A DNA stretch of 32,837 bases from Acidimicrobiia bacterium UBA4744 (GCA_002403855.1 DHIO01000008.1:371-33207); one strand, 5' to 3'. Counted from the stretch's first letter, positions 1 to 8,871 are shown. Made by a program: numbers and translations. The notes: generated by a model not told the origin, from the sequence alone.

Positions 1-2
1 GG

Positions 3-818
3 CGGGGCGGGCACCTGCCGATTGCGGTTGCCGTTGCCGTCGATGGTGGCGAACTGCGAGCCGACTTCGCAGGAACCGCCGACCAGATCGAGGGCAACAT
101 CAACGCCGTGGAGGCGGTGACCCTTTCGTGTCTCTACTACGCGGTCCGGGTGGCCACGGATCCCACCATTCCGGCCAACGGCGGGTGCTACCGGCCGGTG
201 TCCCTCTCGGCTCCCTCCGGTTCATTGGTCAACGCCCGGTCGCCAGCGGCGGTAGCGGCCGGGAACGTCGAGACCAGTCAGCGGATTGCCGACGCACTGC
301 TCGGGGCGCTGGCCCAAGCTGCTCCCGCCCGGGTGCCGGCCGCCTCGCAGGGCACCATGAACAACGTACTGATCGGATCGGACCAGTTCGCCTACTACGA
401 AACGCTGGCGGGCGGACAGGGCGGCAGACCCGGAAAGGCCGGGCAATCGGGCATCCACACCGGTATGACCAACACCAAGAACACTCCCATCGAGGCGCTC
501 GAAACTCACTACCCCTTTCGGGTCTTGCGCAACGAGCTTCGGCGGGGCAGCGGAGGTAACGGCCGGTATCCGGGTGGGGAAGGCATCGAGCGCGTCATCG
601 AGTTCCTCGTTCCTGCCACCGTGTCGTTGATGGGGGAGCGCCGGGAGATTCCGCCCTGGGGGCTGGCCGGCGGAGAAGCGGGAGCGTGCGGCGAGGATTG
701 GGTGATCCGATCCGGACGGACGCCCGAACGTGTCCCGGGGAAATCGACGTTCCAGGTGGCTCAGGGCGATCGACTGCTGGTCAGAACGCCGGGCGGGGGC
801 GGTTGGGGACCGCCGTGA
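3..818 (+). CDS. Hydantoinase B/5-oxoprolinase (HyuB) family protein, 3' part
   Basis: The reading frame is open from the window edge, so the gene is truncated at its 5' end and about 271 C-terminal residues remain. The HyuB family forms the beta subunit of ATP-dependent N-methylhydantoinase/oxoprolinase/acetone carboxylase-type enzymes that open or carboxylate small amide or ketone substrates in the cytoplasm. Visible signatures are the DFAGTADQIEGNINA stretch near the left edge, the PANGGCYRPV motif, and the glycine-rich end RTPGGGGWGPP that is typical of the family C terminus. The usual partner HyuA would be expected upstream, outside the window. The exact substrate cannot be assigned. The internal ATG at 108 is in frame but falls within conserved family sequence, so it is not the start. 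Confidence 0.9.
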   Translation, partial: RGGHLPIAVAVAVDGGELRADFAGTADQIEGNINAVEAVTLSCLYYAVRVATDPTIPANGGCYRPVSLSAPSGSLVNARSPAAVAAGNVETSQRIADALLGALAQAAPARVPAASQGTMNNVLIGSDQFAYYETLAGGQGGRPGKAGQSGIHTGMTNTKNTPIEALETHYPFRVLRNELRRGSGGNGRYPGGEGIERVIEFLVPATVSLMGERREIPPWGLAGGEAGACGEDWVIRSGRTPERVPGKSTFQVAQGDRLLVRTPGGGGWGPP

Positions 819-823
819 CGGAG

Positions 824-876
824 CCCGACTAGGTCGGGAAGATCGCTTGCCACGTCGTTCGCCGGCGTACCGCCGG
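824..876. terminator. Two short GC-rich hairpins between convergent genes
   Basis: Two perfect inverted repeats lie in the 123-base convergent gap: CCCGAC-TAG-GTCGGG at 824-838 and CCGGCG-TAC-CGCCGG at 862-876. Each has a 6-bp stem and a 3-base loop. Neither is followed by a T-run, so termination (of either strand) is an inference from position and symmetry only. Confidence 0.35.
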
Positions 877-941
877 TCTGACGACCGCGACGCCCCTCCG
901 ACCTTCTTTCCGACGCACCCCCGAGTCGAGTACGTTGTGGT

Positions 942-1241
942 TCAGGCTGCGGTGTCGACCACGCTGTTGTCCGACCCGTGCTCGTTGGGCCAGTAGGCGT
1001 CGGCGTCGTCGTCGTTCTCCCAGTTGGAGCCGTCGTAGATGTACCGGAACTGGATCTGTTGGTCCTTGGGAAGTCGGATTCTGGTCCGGAACGGTCCCTT
1101 GCCTCGATCGGCTCGTTTCATCTCGATCGGTTCCCAGCCGAGGCCTTCGCACACGAGATCTACCTGCGCAACACCCGGCGGATCGATCTCGAAGGTCACC
1201 TCGACCTCATCCTTGGTCTTGAAGAATCTCTTGGAAAGCAT
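942..1241 (-). CDS. Small glycogen-binding (CBM48/AMPK-beta type) domain protein
   Basis: The 99-aa product is a single early-set/CBM48-like domain, the fold that binds glycogen in AMPK beta subunits and precedes catalytic domains in branching enzymes and isoamylases. Visible family features are the VTFEIDPPGVAQVDLVCEGLGW strand-turn pattern, a KGPFRTRIRLPKDQQIQFRYIYDG segment, and the terminal W-ENDDDADAYWPNEHG loop. No catalytic domain is attached. Related stand-alone domain proteins exist in bacteria, where their role is usually unknown. The start ATG at 1241 is preceded by an AGAGG/AAGGA ribosome-binding region. It lies 63 bases downstream of the larger gene ending at 1305 on the same strand, so the two may be co-transcribed. 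Binding to glycogen is inferred from the fold. Confidence 0.8.
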   Translation of the reverse strand: MLSKRFFKTKDEVEVTFEIDPPGVAQVDLVCEGLGWEPIEMKRADRGKGPFRTRIRLPKDQQIQFRYIYDGSNWENDDDADAYWPNEHGSDNSVVDTAA

Positions 1242-1304
1242 GTCCTTACCTCTGTGGAGTGTGCGGGCAACGTAGCAAGGAGTCCCGGGTTAGCGGCGGA
1301 TTTT

Positions 1305-3116
1305 TTACACCGGTGCCAGGACACCAACTTGCTGTACGGCATGGCGCAGGCTCTCCAGCCGATCCGCGAACCGGCCCCGGTCGCCCTTGGGTAGGCGGTC
1401 GACCAGATCCGAGTAGTAATCGATCCCGGCTCGGAGGTTCTCTCTCACGTCGTTGAAGTAGTTCTCCTTGCGGGTGGAAAGTCCGAGTGCGAATCGTCGA
1501 AATTCCTTTCCCACGTGGTCGAGGTACAACTCGATCTCTCGAATGAACATGTGGGGACGGTCCGGGTTGGTGAGCAGAGAAATGCGCCCGTAGATGTGGT
1601 CGACCATCTCCCGGAGGGTGGCCACGCTCGAGAAGTTGACGATATTCGGACCGGTGCACACCGCGGTCGCCGCCTCGTCGTTGATACCGGTGTTGAGTTC
1701 CGCGCCTCCGGCCAAGTCCCGGCACAGGCAGGTCTTGGCCAGGACTTCCTCTTCAACCAGGGCCCGCTGCTCGGGGTTGAGGCCCTCGGCGTCGAGATGG
1801 GCCAGTTTCTGAACGACGTATTGTCGGGAGGCGGTGCAGATCGGCTCCTCCGAGAACTCCCTGTTGTGCAGGGCGAGATATCCCTTGGGGCAGGGACTGC
1901 CCGGCTTCCCGATCGCGATCCGGGCCCGGCGGAGCACATCGCTGGCCGAGTTGCGGAGATTCCAGAAGGGAATCCCGAAGGGGGAGGCGTCGCTCAGTTC
2001 GACGTCACCGTCCGACGCTTCCTGCAACCGTGTCCGGTGTGAATCGTCCACATTGGTCACTTCCGGAACCAGAAGGAATGGAGTGCCCCACCCAGTCGAG
2101 TCGAGGTCGAAGTTCTCGAGCAGCAGGGTCTGTTCGGCGGTCGTCCCGATGCCTCCCTGGGCGGTGATTCGCACGGGCGGCGGGTTGTCCAGCGGCAAGC
2201 GGTTGCCGGCGGCGAGGGCTGCATTGGTCATGACGTGCAGGCTCTCGATCAGTTCGGGCCGTTTGGTGCGGAACTCCTCCAGGATCGGACCCATCAGTTG
2301 GCCACTGGTCGGGAAGGCGTGGCCGCCACAGTTGAGGCCCGATTCGACGCGGTACTCGGAGACCCACAGGCCGCGTTTGGCCAGGTACTTGCCCTGAACG
2401 AACGCAGAACGATAGTCGCTCACCTTGAGGATGATCCGCTTGCGAAGCTCACCCTGCTCGTCCGGAAAGAAGTCGTCGAAGGCTGTGAGATAGCCGAACA
2501 GGCGAGGATTCAGTCCGGCCGAGAACACCACCGCCGATCCCAGGTCGCTCCGGGCGAAGCCTCGCAAACCCGAGAGAGCATCGCTGAAACCCGGCTGTTT
2601 GCTTCCGCCGGGATCCCGGTCCAACTTGGTCATGATGTTGACGTCGATTGCCCCGGGTACGACCCGTTCTCGCAGGTGCGCCTCGAGCACCGACGCCCGG
2701 TCTTCGTCCCTGCCGTTCAGCATCTCCCGGTAGGAGGTCTTCAAAGGACCTTCCGGCAGCATCTCGAAGTAGCGGGTGAGATCGGTACCCGGCTCGAAGG
2801 GTTGTTCTCGTACCTCGTCCATCTGTCGTTCGACGAGCAGATGGATCAGGTTCAGGTACGCCGTGATGCGCCGGGCACGAGCGTCTTCTTCGTTGTCGGC
2901 GATTTCCTGGTACGCCTCTCCGGCCCGGTCGCTGTGGACCTTCCGCATCTGCTCGATCAGTACGTCGTCGACGATCTGGATCACGGAATCGATCCCGAAG
3001 CGAGCCACCTTCAACGGGGTGTCGATGGTGAAGCCCGTACCCATCACGGGTATGTGGAACGTGTGAGGGCTTCCTGAGAAACTCCTCTGAACATCACGGA
3101 TCCTGGTGGGGTGCAT
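1305..3116 (-). CDS. Conserved protein of unknown function with many cysteines (about 603 aa)
   Basis: The protein resembles a large conserved hypothetical family that I recall from Bacteroidetes and other phyla, but I cannot give it a function. Visible features (residues from the 3116 start) are an N-terminal FHIPVMGTGFTIDTPLKVARFG block, an LNCGGHAF motif near 263, ITAQGGIGTT near 320 (like the phosphate-binding turn of flavin TIM-barrel enzymes), SPCPKGY near 410, CTASRQY near 430, CLCRDLAGG near 465 and CTGPNIVNFS near 487. The clustered cysteines suggest a metal or Fe-S site. The frame extends to an ATG at 3227. I prefer the ATG at 3116, with a modest GGGA upstream, because family members begin shortly before VQRSFSG. 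If 3227 is used, the product has 640 residues and the start lies 26 bases from the divergent glcD start. Confidence 0.75.
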   Translation of the reverse strand: MHPTRIRDVQRSFSGSPHTFHIPVMGTGFTIDTPLKVARFGIDSVIQIVDDVLIEQMRKVHSDRAGEAYQEIADNEEDARARRITAYLNLIHLLVERQMDEVREQPFEPGTDLTRYFEMLPEGPLKTSYREMLNGRDEDRASVLEAHLRERVVPGAIDVNIMTKLDRDPGGSKQPGFSDALSGLRGFARSDLGSAVVFSAGLNPRLFGYLTAFDDFFPDEQGELRKRIILKVSDYRSAFVQGKYLAKRGLWVSEYRVESGLNCGGHAFPTSGQLMGPILEEFRTKRPELIESLHVMTNAALAAGNRLPLDNPPPVRITAQGGIGTTAEQTLLLENFDLDSTGWGTPFLLVPEVTNVDDSHRTRLQEASDGDVELSDASPFGIPFWNLRNSASDVLRRARIAIGKPGSPCPKGYLALHNREFSEEPICTASRQYVVQKLAHLDAEGLNPEQRALVEEEVLAKTCLCRDLAGGAELNTGINDEAATAVCTGPNIVNFSSVATLREMVDHIYGRISLLTNPDRPHMFIREIELYLDHVGKEFRRFALGLSTRKENYFNDVRENLRAGIDYYSDLVDRLPKGDRGRFADRLESLRHAVQQVGVLAPV

Positions 3117-3240
3117 GTTGATCCCGGTCGTAGATTGGGGGTCAGACCTGCGACCGGGCTCATCAGTTACCTGTCGTGTTGCTCGGGTGGTGACATACGC
3201 GTCGATATCGTGTCTGAACGACTCCATGACCGCAAGGGGC

Positions 3241-3246
3241 TAGCGT
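3241..3246 (+). promoter_or_regulatory. Candidate -10 element, leaderless glcD
   Basis: TAGCGT ends 6 bases before the glcD ATG at 3253. That spacing would place the transcription start at or next to the start codon. No convincing -35 is seen. An AAGGGG at 3235-3240 is too far upstream (12 bases) to be an ideal ribosome-binding site. Confidence 0.4.
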
Positions 3247-3252
3247 GACAGC

Positions 3253-4668
3253 ATGACCCTGGTTCAGGAACTCCGGGATCTGCTCGGTGATGAGCGAGTT
3301 CTGTCGGACCCCCTTCGTACCCACGTCTACGGCAAGGACGCCGGCATCAGACGAGGCGAGGTGCTGGCCGTCGTCCTGCCGGCAAGCACCGCGGAGGTGG
3401 TGGCCCTCGTCGGGATTGCCGCCCGTCACGGAATCCCCGTTGTGCCGCGTGGCGCCGGGACCGGCCTGGCCGGGGGAACCGTGCCGACCAGTCCCTCGCT
3501 GGTCGTGTCGCTCACCAAGATGACGCATTTCGACGTCGATGTCGAGAGTCGATCGGCTTGGGTGGAGGCCGGCGTGCTCAACCTCGACCTGAGCGAGCAC
3601 GCTGCGGGGCACGGCCTTCACTTCGCCCCCGATCCCTCCTCCCAGGCCGCCTGCACGATCGGCGGCAACGTAGCGAACAACAGTGGGGGACCTCACTGCC
3701 TGGCCGAGGGCACGACCGTCAACCACGTGTTGGCCGTCGAGGTAGTGACGGCAAGGGGGGAAGTAGTCGTCTTGGGGGGCGAGGCCCCCGACCCGATTGG
3801 ATTGGATCTGCGGGGGATCGTGGTCGGTTCCGAGGGCACCCTGGGAATCGTCACCCGGGCGCTCGTCAAGCTGACCCCCAACCCTCCGGCGGCCCGGACG
3901 CTGCTTGCCGATTTTGCGCGGGTCGAAGATGCGGCCGCCACGGTGTCGGGAGTCATCGCCGGCGGAATCGTTCCCGCCGCTTTGGAGATGATGGACCGGT
4001 TGATGACCACGGCCGTGGAGCGGTTCGTCGGGGCAGGGTTTCCGACCGACGCGGCGGCGGTGTTGCTGGCCGAGGTGACCGGCCACCCGGCAGCGGTTGA
4101 AGCTGAAGCCGATTTGATCCGCGCCGTGGCAGAGTCGAACGGCGCCGGCCGGGTGCGGGTGGCCGCCGATGAGGGAGAGCGTGCTCTGCTCTGGAAAGGC
4201 CGCAAAGCGGCCTTCGGGGCAGTGGCGCAGACCGCGCCCGATTACTACCTGCACGACGCCGTCGTGCCGCGTACCCGTCTGGTGGAGGTCATGGCCAAGG
4301 TGTACGAGATCGCCGACCGTTTCGACCTGGCGATGATGAACGTCTTCCATGCCGGCGACGGCAACCTTCACCCGCTGATGGCCTTCGACGCCTCCCAGGA
4401 CGGGGTGATGGACAGGGTACAAACGGCGGCCGACGAACTGGTCGAGGTGTGTGTCGCCGCCGGCGGCGCCCTCTCCGGCGAGCACGGAATTGGACTGGAG
4501 AAGCGCGACCTCATGCCGCTGGTCTTCTCACAGGCGGACCTCGACGCCCAGGCGCGGCTGGCCGAGGCGTTCGACCCGGACGGGTTGTTCAACCCCGAAA
4601 AGGTGCTTCCGGCCGGGTCCAGATGCTTCGATCTGGGACGGCCGGTCCCCGCAGGAACCTGGATATGA
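3253..4668 (+). CDS. glcD: Glycolate oxidase subunit GlcD, FAD-linked
   Basis: GlcD (471 aa) is the FAD-containing catalytic subunit of glycolate dehydrogenase, oxidising glycolate (and often D-lactate) to the 2-oxoacid in the cytoplasm. The FAD_binding_4 domain fills the N-terminal half, with the PRGAGTGLAGG dinucleotide motif at residues 65-75 and GGNVANNSGG further on. The C-terminal FAD-oxidase domain shows HAGDGNLHP near 366-374, SGEHGIGLEKRDLM, and the FNPEKVLP ending. Length is typical. It opens the glcDEF operon: its TGA overlaps the glcE ATG as ATGA at 4665-4668. The D-lactate dehydrogenase family is similar, but the following glcE and glcF favour glycolate. Confidence 0.92.
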   Translation: MTLVQELRDLLGDERVLSDPLRTHVYGKDAGIRRGEVLAVVLPASTAEVVALVGIAARHGIPVVPRGAGTGLAGGTVPTSPSLVVSLTKMTHFDVDVESRSAWVEAGVLNLDLSEHAAGHGLHFAPDPSSQAACTIGGNVANNSGGPHCLAEGTTVNHVLAVEVVTARGEVVVLGGEAPDPIGLDLRGIVVGSEGTLGIVTRALVKLTPNPPAARTLLADFARVEDAAATVSGVIAGGIVPAALEMMDRLMTTAVERFVGAGFPTDAAAVLLAEVTGHPAAVEAEADLIRAVAESNGAGRVRVAADEGERALLWKGRKAAFGAVAQTAPDYYLHDAVVPRTRLVEVMAKVYEIADRFDLAMMNVFHAGDGNLHPLMAFDASQDGVMDRVQTAADELVEVCVAAGGALSGEHGIGLEKRDLMPLVFSQADLDAQARLAEAFDPDGLFNPEKVLPAGSRCFDLGRPVPAGTWI

Positions 4669-5783
4669 CCTCGCTCAAATCGGCTTTGCAGGGACGCCTC
4701 GGTGCTTTCCTGTCCGAACCGATCGAGGGGCTTCCCGAAGAGGCAGCAGTTGTTGCACCTTCGACACTCGATGAGGCCGCCGTCATTCTGACCCTGGCCT
4801 CGAAGCACACGCTGCCTGTGCTGGTGTGGGCCGGGGGGACCCATCAGGGTTTGGGCGGCCGGGTAGACCCGGCGATCGTGCTTTCGACGGCTCGCCTCAA
4901 CACGATCGTCGACTGGCAACCCGACGACCTGACGGTCGTCGTCGAAGCTGGCGTTCGGGTGGCCGATCTCGAGGAACGTTTGGCAGAAAGGGGCCAGACG
5001 GCGGTGCTTCCCGAGGTCCCGGGAGATGGAACGGTCGGCGGGGCGGTGGCGGGCGGCATCTCGGGGTTTCGGCGCTTGCGGTTCGGACCGACCCGGGATC
5101 GCGTGCTGGAAACCGACCTGGTGACCGGCGATGGACGCATCGTGCGTGGAGGAGGTCGGGTCGTCAAGAATGTCACGGGCTATGACCTGCCGCGGCTGGC
5201 GGCGGGCTCGTTGGGGTCGCTGGGGCTCATCGGGCGTGTCTGTCTCAAGCTCTGGCCCCTCCCCCAGGAGACTCGAACGGTGACGCTGCCGGAACCGCGG
5301 CCCGACTACGGCTACCGCCCGTTGGCCGTCGTCGAGGAACCAGATCGGGTGCTGGTGTTCCTGGCCGGGACGCCCGCCGAGATGGACGCCCGAACTGCAG
5401 AACTGGGGGGGCGTTGCGAGCGGGGGTTGCTGTGGCCCGGGCAGCCCGAAGGGGCCATCCGGCTTTCCCTGCGCGTTGTCCCTCGGCTTCTGCGTGAGGC
5501 TCTCACGCGGATCCCGAGTTCTTGGGGCTACCAGGCTCTGCCCGGTGTTGGGGAGGTCCGTGTCGGTGCTTCATCCTTCCAATTGGAGAGTTTCCGTGAG
5601 CTGCGTCACTGGGCGGAGGGTCATGGCGGTGCGCTGGTGGTCACGGATGCTCCGGCAGAGGTGTACGAACTGGTCGACCCGTGGGGTACGCCGCCGGCGA
5701 GCATGGACCTGCAACGCCGGGTGGTAGCTCGGTTCGATCCGGACCGGGTAGTCAACCCCGGTCGGCTGCCGGGGAGCCTGTGA
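4665..5783 (+). CDS. glcE: Glycolate oxidase subunit GlcE
   Basis: GlcE (372 aa) is the second FAD-binding subunit of the glycolate dehydrogenase complex. It carries an FAD_binding_4 domain with the WAGGTHQGLGG motif around residues 54-64, a VPGDGTVGGAVAGGISG segment and RVVKNVTGYDLPRLAAGSLGSLG, all typical of GlcE. The protein ends with FDPDRVVNPGRLPG, matching the family. The frame runs open upstream into glcD; the start chosen is the ATG at 4665, which overlaps the glcD stop and matches family length, implying translational coupling. Its own stop overlaps the glcF start as TGATG. Confidence 0.9.
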   Translation: MTSLKSALQGRLGAFLSEPIEGLPEEAAVVAPSTLDEAAVILTLASKHTLPVLVWAGGTHQGLGGRVDPAIVLSTARLNTIVDWQPDDLTVVVEAGVRVADLEERLAERGQTAVLPEVPGDGTVGGAVAGGISGFRRLRFGPTRDRVLETDLVTGDGRIVRGGGRVVKNVTGYDLPRLAAGSLGSLGLIGRVCLKLWPLPQETRTVTLPEPRPDYGYRPLAVVEEPDRVLVFLAGTPAEMDARTAELGGRCERGLLWPGQPEGAIRLSLRVVPRLLREALTRIPSSWGYQALPGVGEVRVGASSFQLESFRELRHWAEGHGGALVVTDAPAEVYELVDPWGTPPASMDLQRRVVARFDPDRVVNPGRLPGSL

Positions 5784-7030
5784 TGGCCTGGGTCACCGCC
5801 CATGCCCCGCGTCGTGCCGAACTCGACGCCTGTGTCGATTGTGGCCTGTGTCTGCCGCACTGCCCGACGTACCGTCTGACGGGGGACGAAACGGCTTCAC
5901 CCCGCGGGCGCATTGCCGCGATGCGAGCCGTTTCCGCCGATTTGGTTCCCCTCGATGCCGCGTTCGGCGAAGTGATTTCGTTCTGCCTGCAGTGTCGGGC
6001 GTGTGAGTCGGCGTGCCCCTCACTGGTCCCCTTTGGGCGCGCTGTGGAGGGGGCTCAGGCGGAGTTGACGGCGCAGCGACCCGGCGCCGGCCGCCGGCTT
6101 CGCCACGTTCTCGTCGGCCGTCTGGTTGCTGCGCCCCGGCTGTTGCGGTTGGCGACGCGAGTGATGGCCCTGGTCCGTCGCACAGCCGTCTTCCGCCTGC
6201 TTCCGACGGCGATCCGGTCGACCGTGGCCGGAATGCGAGCTGGGCCGCACCCGCTGCCGAGCATTCGCGGGTCGGTCCACCCGGCTCGTGGCCAGGAGAC
6301 CGGCACCGTCGCTCTACTGGCCGGTTGTGTCATGGACCCCTGGTTCGGCGGCGTGCATCAGGCTTCCATCGAGTTGCTGCGAAGAGCCGGCTACCGGGTG
6401 GTGGTTCCCTCCGTTCAAACTTGCTGCGGCGCCCTTGCCGCCCATGATGGAGACGCCAAGCGGGCCCGCCGGTTGGCGGCCCGCAACGTCAGGGCACTGC
6501 GGGGTTTTGACCTGGTTATCAGCGACACGGCCGGATGCAGTGCCCACCTCAAGGAGTATTCCGAGTGGGCGGGCGACGGGGGCGCAATTCTGGCCGATCG
6601 GGCCCGGGACGTCACCGAGTGCATCGCCGAGGCAATTCAGCGCGGCCGGATTCCGAGGCTTGCCCTGAGCCGGGGTGCCGTGGCCGTCCAGGATCCCTGC
6701 CACCTGCGGCACGCCCAGCGCATCGTCGACGCGCCCCGGATTGTCCTCGCCGCCGCCGGGTATGAACCGCTGGATCTTGCCGACGACCAATGTTGCGGGG
6801 CGGCCGGCCTCTACACGATGCTGCGCCCGCGGACGTCGTACGAGCTCGGCCGGAACAAGGCGGCCCAGATCCGGATGCTGGGATCGACCGTCGTTGCGTC
6901 GGCCAACGCCGGATGTGAGATGCAGTTGCGCGCTCACCTGGAGAACTGGTTTCGCATAGTCCATCCGGTCGAGCTCTACTGGGAAGCGCTCCGCGAGGAC
7001 GAATTCCGACGTACGGGGACCGCCGAGTAA
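5783..7030 (+). CDS. glcF: Glycolate oxidase iron-sulfur subunit GlcF
   Basis: GlcF (415 aa) passes electrons from the flavin subunits to the membrane quinone pool. Two ferredoxin-type 4Fe-4S motifs are visible: C17-x2-C20-x2-C23-x3-C27 and C68-x2-C71-x2-C74-x3-C78. They are followed by two CCG (DUF224) domains, with CCGALAAHDGD near residue 214 and CCGAAGLY near 338, which belong to the heterodisulfide-reductase type of cysteine-rich domain. The start ATG at 5783 overlaps the glcE stop. The longer open frame upstream lies inside glcE and is not supported. With glcD and glcE this makes a complete three-subunit enzyme. Confidence 0.92.
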   Translation: MAWVTAHAPRRAELDACVDCGLCLPHCPTYRLTGDETASPRGRIAAMRAVSADLVPLDAAFGEVISFCLQCRACESACPSLVPFGRAVEGAQAELTAQRPGAGRRLRHVLVGRLVAAPRLLRLATRVMALVRRTAVFRLLPTAIRSTVAGMRAGPHPLPSIRGSVHPARGQETGTVALLAGCVMDPWFGGVHQASIELLRRAGYRVVVPSVQTCCGALAAHDGDAKRARRLAARNVRALRGFDLVISDTAGCSAHLKEYSEWAGDGGAILADRARDVTECIAEAIQRGRIPRLALSRGAVAVQDPCHLRHAQRIVDAPRIVLAAAGYEPLDLADDQCCGAAGLYTMLRPRTSYELGRNKAAQIRMLGSTVVASANAGCEMQLRAHLENWFRIVHPVELYWEALREDEFRRTGTAE

Positions 7031-7230
7031 TCCGCCGCGGAGACCGGCGGGGAGTTGCCTCCACCACCCGATTCCCAAGTTCTGCCCGGAGGGGCGAGGA
7101 TGAGAGGAGCAGCAATCGACGTCGATCAACCCGACAGAACGGCACCGACGTCGTCCTGTGGGGATTCGTCGACCCGGTGACCGGTCTTCGAGGGCGGCTA
7201 CATGTTTGCCTGCCGTTTCCCAATCCCGGG

Positions 7231-7236
7231 TAGGCT
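7231..7236 (+). promoter_or_regulatory. Candidate -10 element (TAGGCT)
   Basis: TAGGCT lies about 36 bases before the GTG at 7272, leaving a short leader that contains the AGGAG ribosome-binding site. The identical hexamer occurs upstream of the hypC-like gene and the cupin gene. A TTGCCT at 7206-7211 is a weak -35 with a long 19-base spacer. Confidence 0.35.
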
Positions 7237-7271
7237 GTGCCGACCGCACGTGAACTCCAGGAGTGGGGACC

Positions 7272-7880
7272 GTGGACGATCCTCAGATCATCACCGAGGA
7301 GACCGCCGAGCCGGAAGCCAGGCGTCTGTTTCGCCTGTTCCGTCGGATCGCCGGTACCACCTTCGACGTGGGCTTGCTGGTGGTGGGCACGGCTCTGGTT
7401 TCTCTGGCCATCGTCGTTCTGCTGGATGGATTCGAGGTCGTCGAGGTCGGTCTGACCAAGTCCACGGGTGAGATGCTGGGATCCGGCCTGGTGATCGCGG
7501 TATTCGGCGCATTCGCGCTGGGGGTGGCGGTCGAAGGGCCGATTCGTGCCTTGCGCACGAGATCGGGCACGGAGGTCGAGATGCTTCTCATCCGGTCGGG
7601 AGCTCTCCTCCTGGTCGGTGGTCTCCTGTTGTTCCTCGGGCGGTTCGTCGACCAATACACAGAGGACCTTCCGTCGACGTTCAGCATTGCCACCGATGTT
7701 CTCGTGGCCACCGGCGTGGCCGGTTTGACGGCCACGTTGCTGCTGGGGGCCGTTGCCCTCTGGGGCTTGCGTCGCCTGTACGCCGACCGACCGTGGCTGG
7801 ATCTGATCGAGCTGCCTGTGCTCTATTCGTTGTGGGTGATCGGGACACTGATTGTGTTCAATGTCATGTTCGTCGATTGA
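7272..7880 (+). CDS. Small integral membrane protein, unknown function
   Basis: The 202-aa product is not recognised. It starts with an acidic and then basic cytoplasmic-looking stretch (DDPQIITEETAEPEARRLFRLFRR), followed by four probable membrane segments: GLLVVGTALVSLAIVVLL, MLGSGLVIAVFGAFALGVAV, LLIRSGALLLVGGLLLFLG, and VLVATGVAGLTATLLLGAVALWGL. A final segment, LYSLWVIGTLIVFNVMF, reaches nearly to the C terminus. AGGAG at 7258-7262 fits the GTG at 7272 with a 9-base spacing; a GTG at 7263 touches this site and is less likely. It follows glcF by 241 bases, so it is probably a separate unit. Confidence 0.7.
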   Translation: MDDPQIITEETAEPEARRLFRLFRRIAGTTFDVGLLVVGTALVSLAIVVLLDGFEVVEVGLTKSTGEMLGSGLVIAVFGAFALGVAVEGPIRALRTRSGTEVEMLLIRSGALLLVGGLLLFLGRFVDQYTEDLPSTFSIATDVLVATGVAGLTATLLLGAVALWGLRRLYADRPWLDLIELPVLYSLWVIGTLIVFNVMFVD

Positions 7881-7927
7881 CGGACACTCTCCTCGTGATG
7901 CCGCTCGTCGATATGGGCGACTGATGA

Positions 7928-8797
7928 CTACGCCAGCTGCTTCTCGTACATCACGAGCGGCTGCAGCTCCATTCCGGTCCGGCGGATCGCCCGCAGCAGC
8001 CAGTCGGTCTGTGGGAAGAGAACGCGCAATCGCTCGGCTCCTTGTTCTTCCGCCAGTTCTATTGCCGACCGGAGCAGCCGGTAGGCATCCTCGGGGCCGG
8101 TGGCTATCCAGGGAACCCGCAACAGGTCTTCCTCGATGGTGCCGATCAGCCATCCCGCTGCACAATCCCACAGGGCTCTCGATCGGGCGGCGCGGGTGAC
8201 GTCTTCGAGAGTCATCTTTCGCCACATCCAGCCGATGGCCGGGTACAGGCCGTGCCCGGCGGTGATGAGCTCTCCGCTCGACCAGGCGAAGAACGCCGGT
8301 TCCGCCTCGTGAACCGGGGCGGGTCGCAAACGTTCTTCGGCCGGTGCTCGCCGGCCTCCATTTCCGGGAACGGCCGGTACCGAACTACCGACGCCGCGCT
8401 GGGCCATTGCCCACTCGGCCACCATCCGGTATCCGGCCTTCGCAGCCTGGCGCCGGGCTGGTTGATTCCAATCTTCCGTCACCAGACGCATCACCAGGGC
8501 ACCACGTTCCGACGCCCAGGTCTCTCCAGCCTCGGTCAGGCGGCCGGCGATGCCGCGTCGTCGGTAATCGGGGTGTACCCGCGCCGCCTGGGCCCACGCT
8601 TCGTAGGGCGACAACAGGGCCACGCGGGCCATCCCGACGGCCTCGTCCGTCCCGGCAGTGGCGATGAGAATCTGACCGTCTGCGTCCTCCAGCCATGAGT
8701 CGAAGACATCGGCCACGTAGTCACCCCATGCAAACGTGTCGGTGGTGAAGGCGGCCACGGCCGCTTTGTCTTCGGGCCGGGCGGGTCGGATGGTCAT
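7928..8797 (-). CDS. GNAT-family N-acetyltransferase
   Basis: The 289-aa protein begins directly with a GNAT domain (MTIRPARPEDKAAVAAF) and shows the acetyl-CoA-binding R-x2-G-x-G/A type motif in HPDYRRRGIAGRLTEAG around residues 88-104. The family transfers acetyl groups from acetyl-CoA to amines; the substrate here is not predictable. The C-terminal half (residues 140-289) contains a second, more divergent region that may be a degenerate GNAT fold, as in tandem GNAT proteins. The open frame continues upstream, but the ATG at 8797 is at the domain start and sits 7 bases after a -10-like TATTCT, suggesting a leaderless mRNA. It lies downstream of argS on the same strand. Confidence 0.85.
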   Translation of the reverse strand: MTIRPARPEDKAAVAAFTTDTFAWGDYVADVFDSWLEDADGQILIATAGTDEAVGMARVALLSPYEAWAQAARVHPDYRRRGIAGRLTEAGETWASERGALVMRLVTEDWNQPARRQAAKAGYRMVAEWAMAQRGVGSSVPAVPGNGGRRAPAEERLRPAPVHEAEPAFFAWSSGELITAGHGLYPAIGWMWRKMTLEDVTRAARSRALWDCAAGWLIGTIEEDLLRVPWIATGPEDAYRLLRSAIELAEEQGAERLRVLFPQTDWLLRAIRRTGMELQPLVMYEKQLA

Positions 8798-8804
8798 GAC
8801 AGGG

Positions 8805-8810
8805 AGAATA
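8805..8810 (-). promoter_or_regulatory. Candidate -10 element, leaderless GNAT gene
   Basis: Read on the minus strand, TATTCT ends 7 bases before the ATG at 8797. No Shine-Dalgarno-like sequence is present in the gap, which is CCCTGTC. This fits a leaderless transcript. Confidence 0.45.
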
Positions 8811-8871
8811 GGGTAGGCGGGGAACTGAACTGCAGATCCAACCAGCGGAGTTCGCGGCCTGGGCCGTGAGT

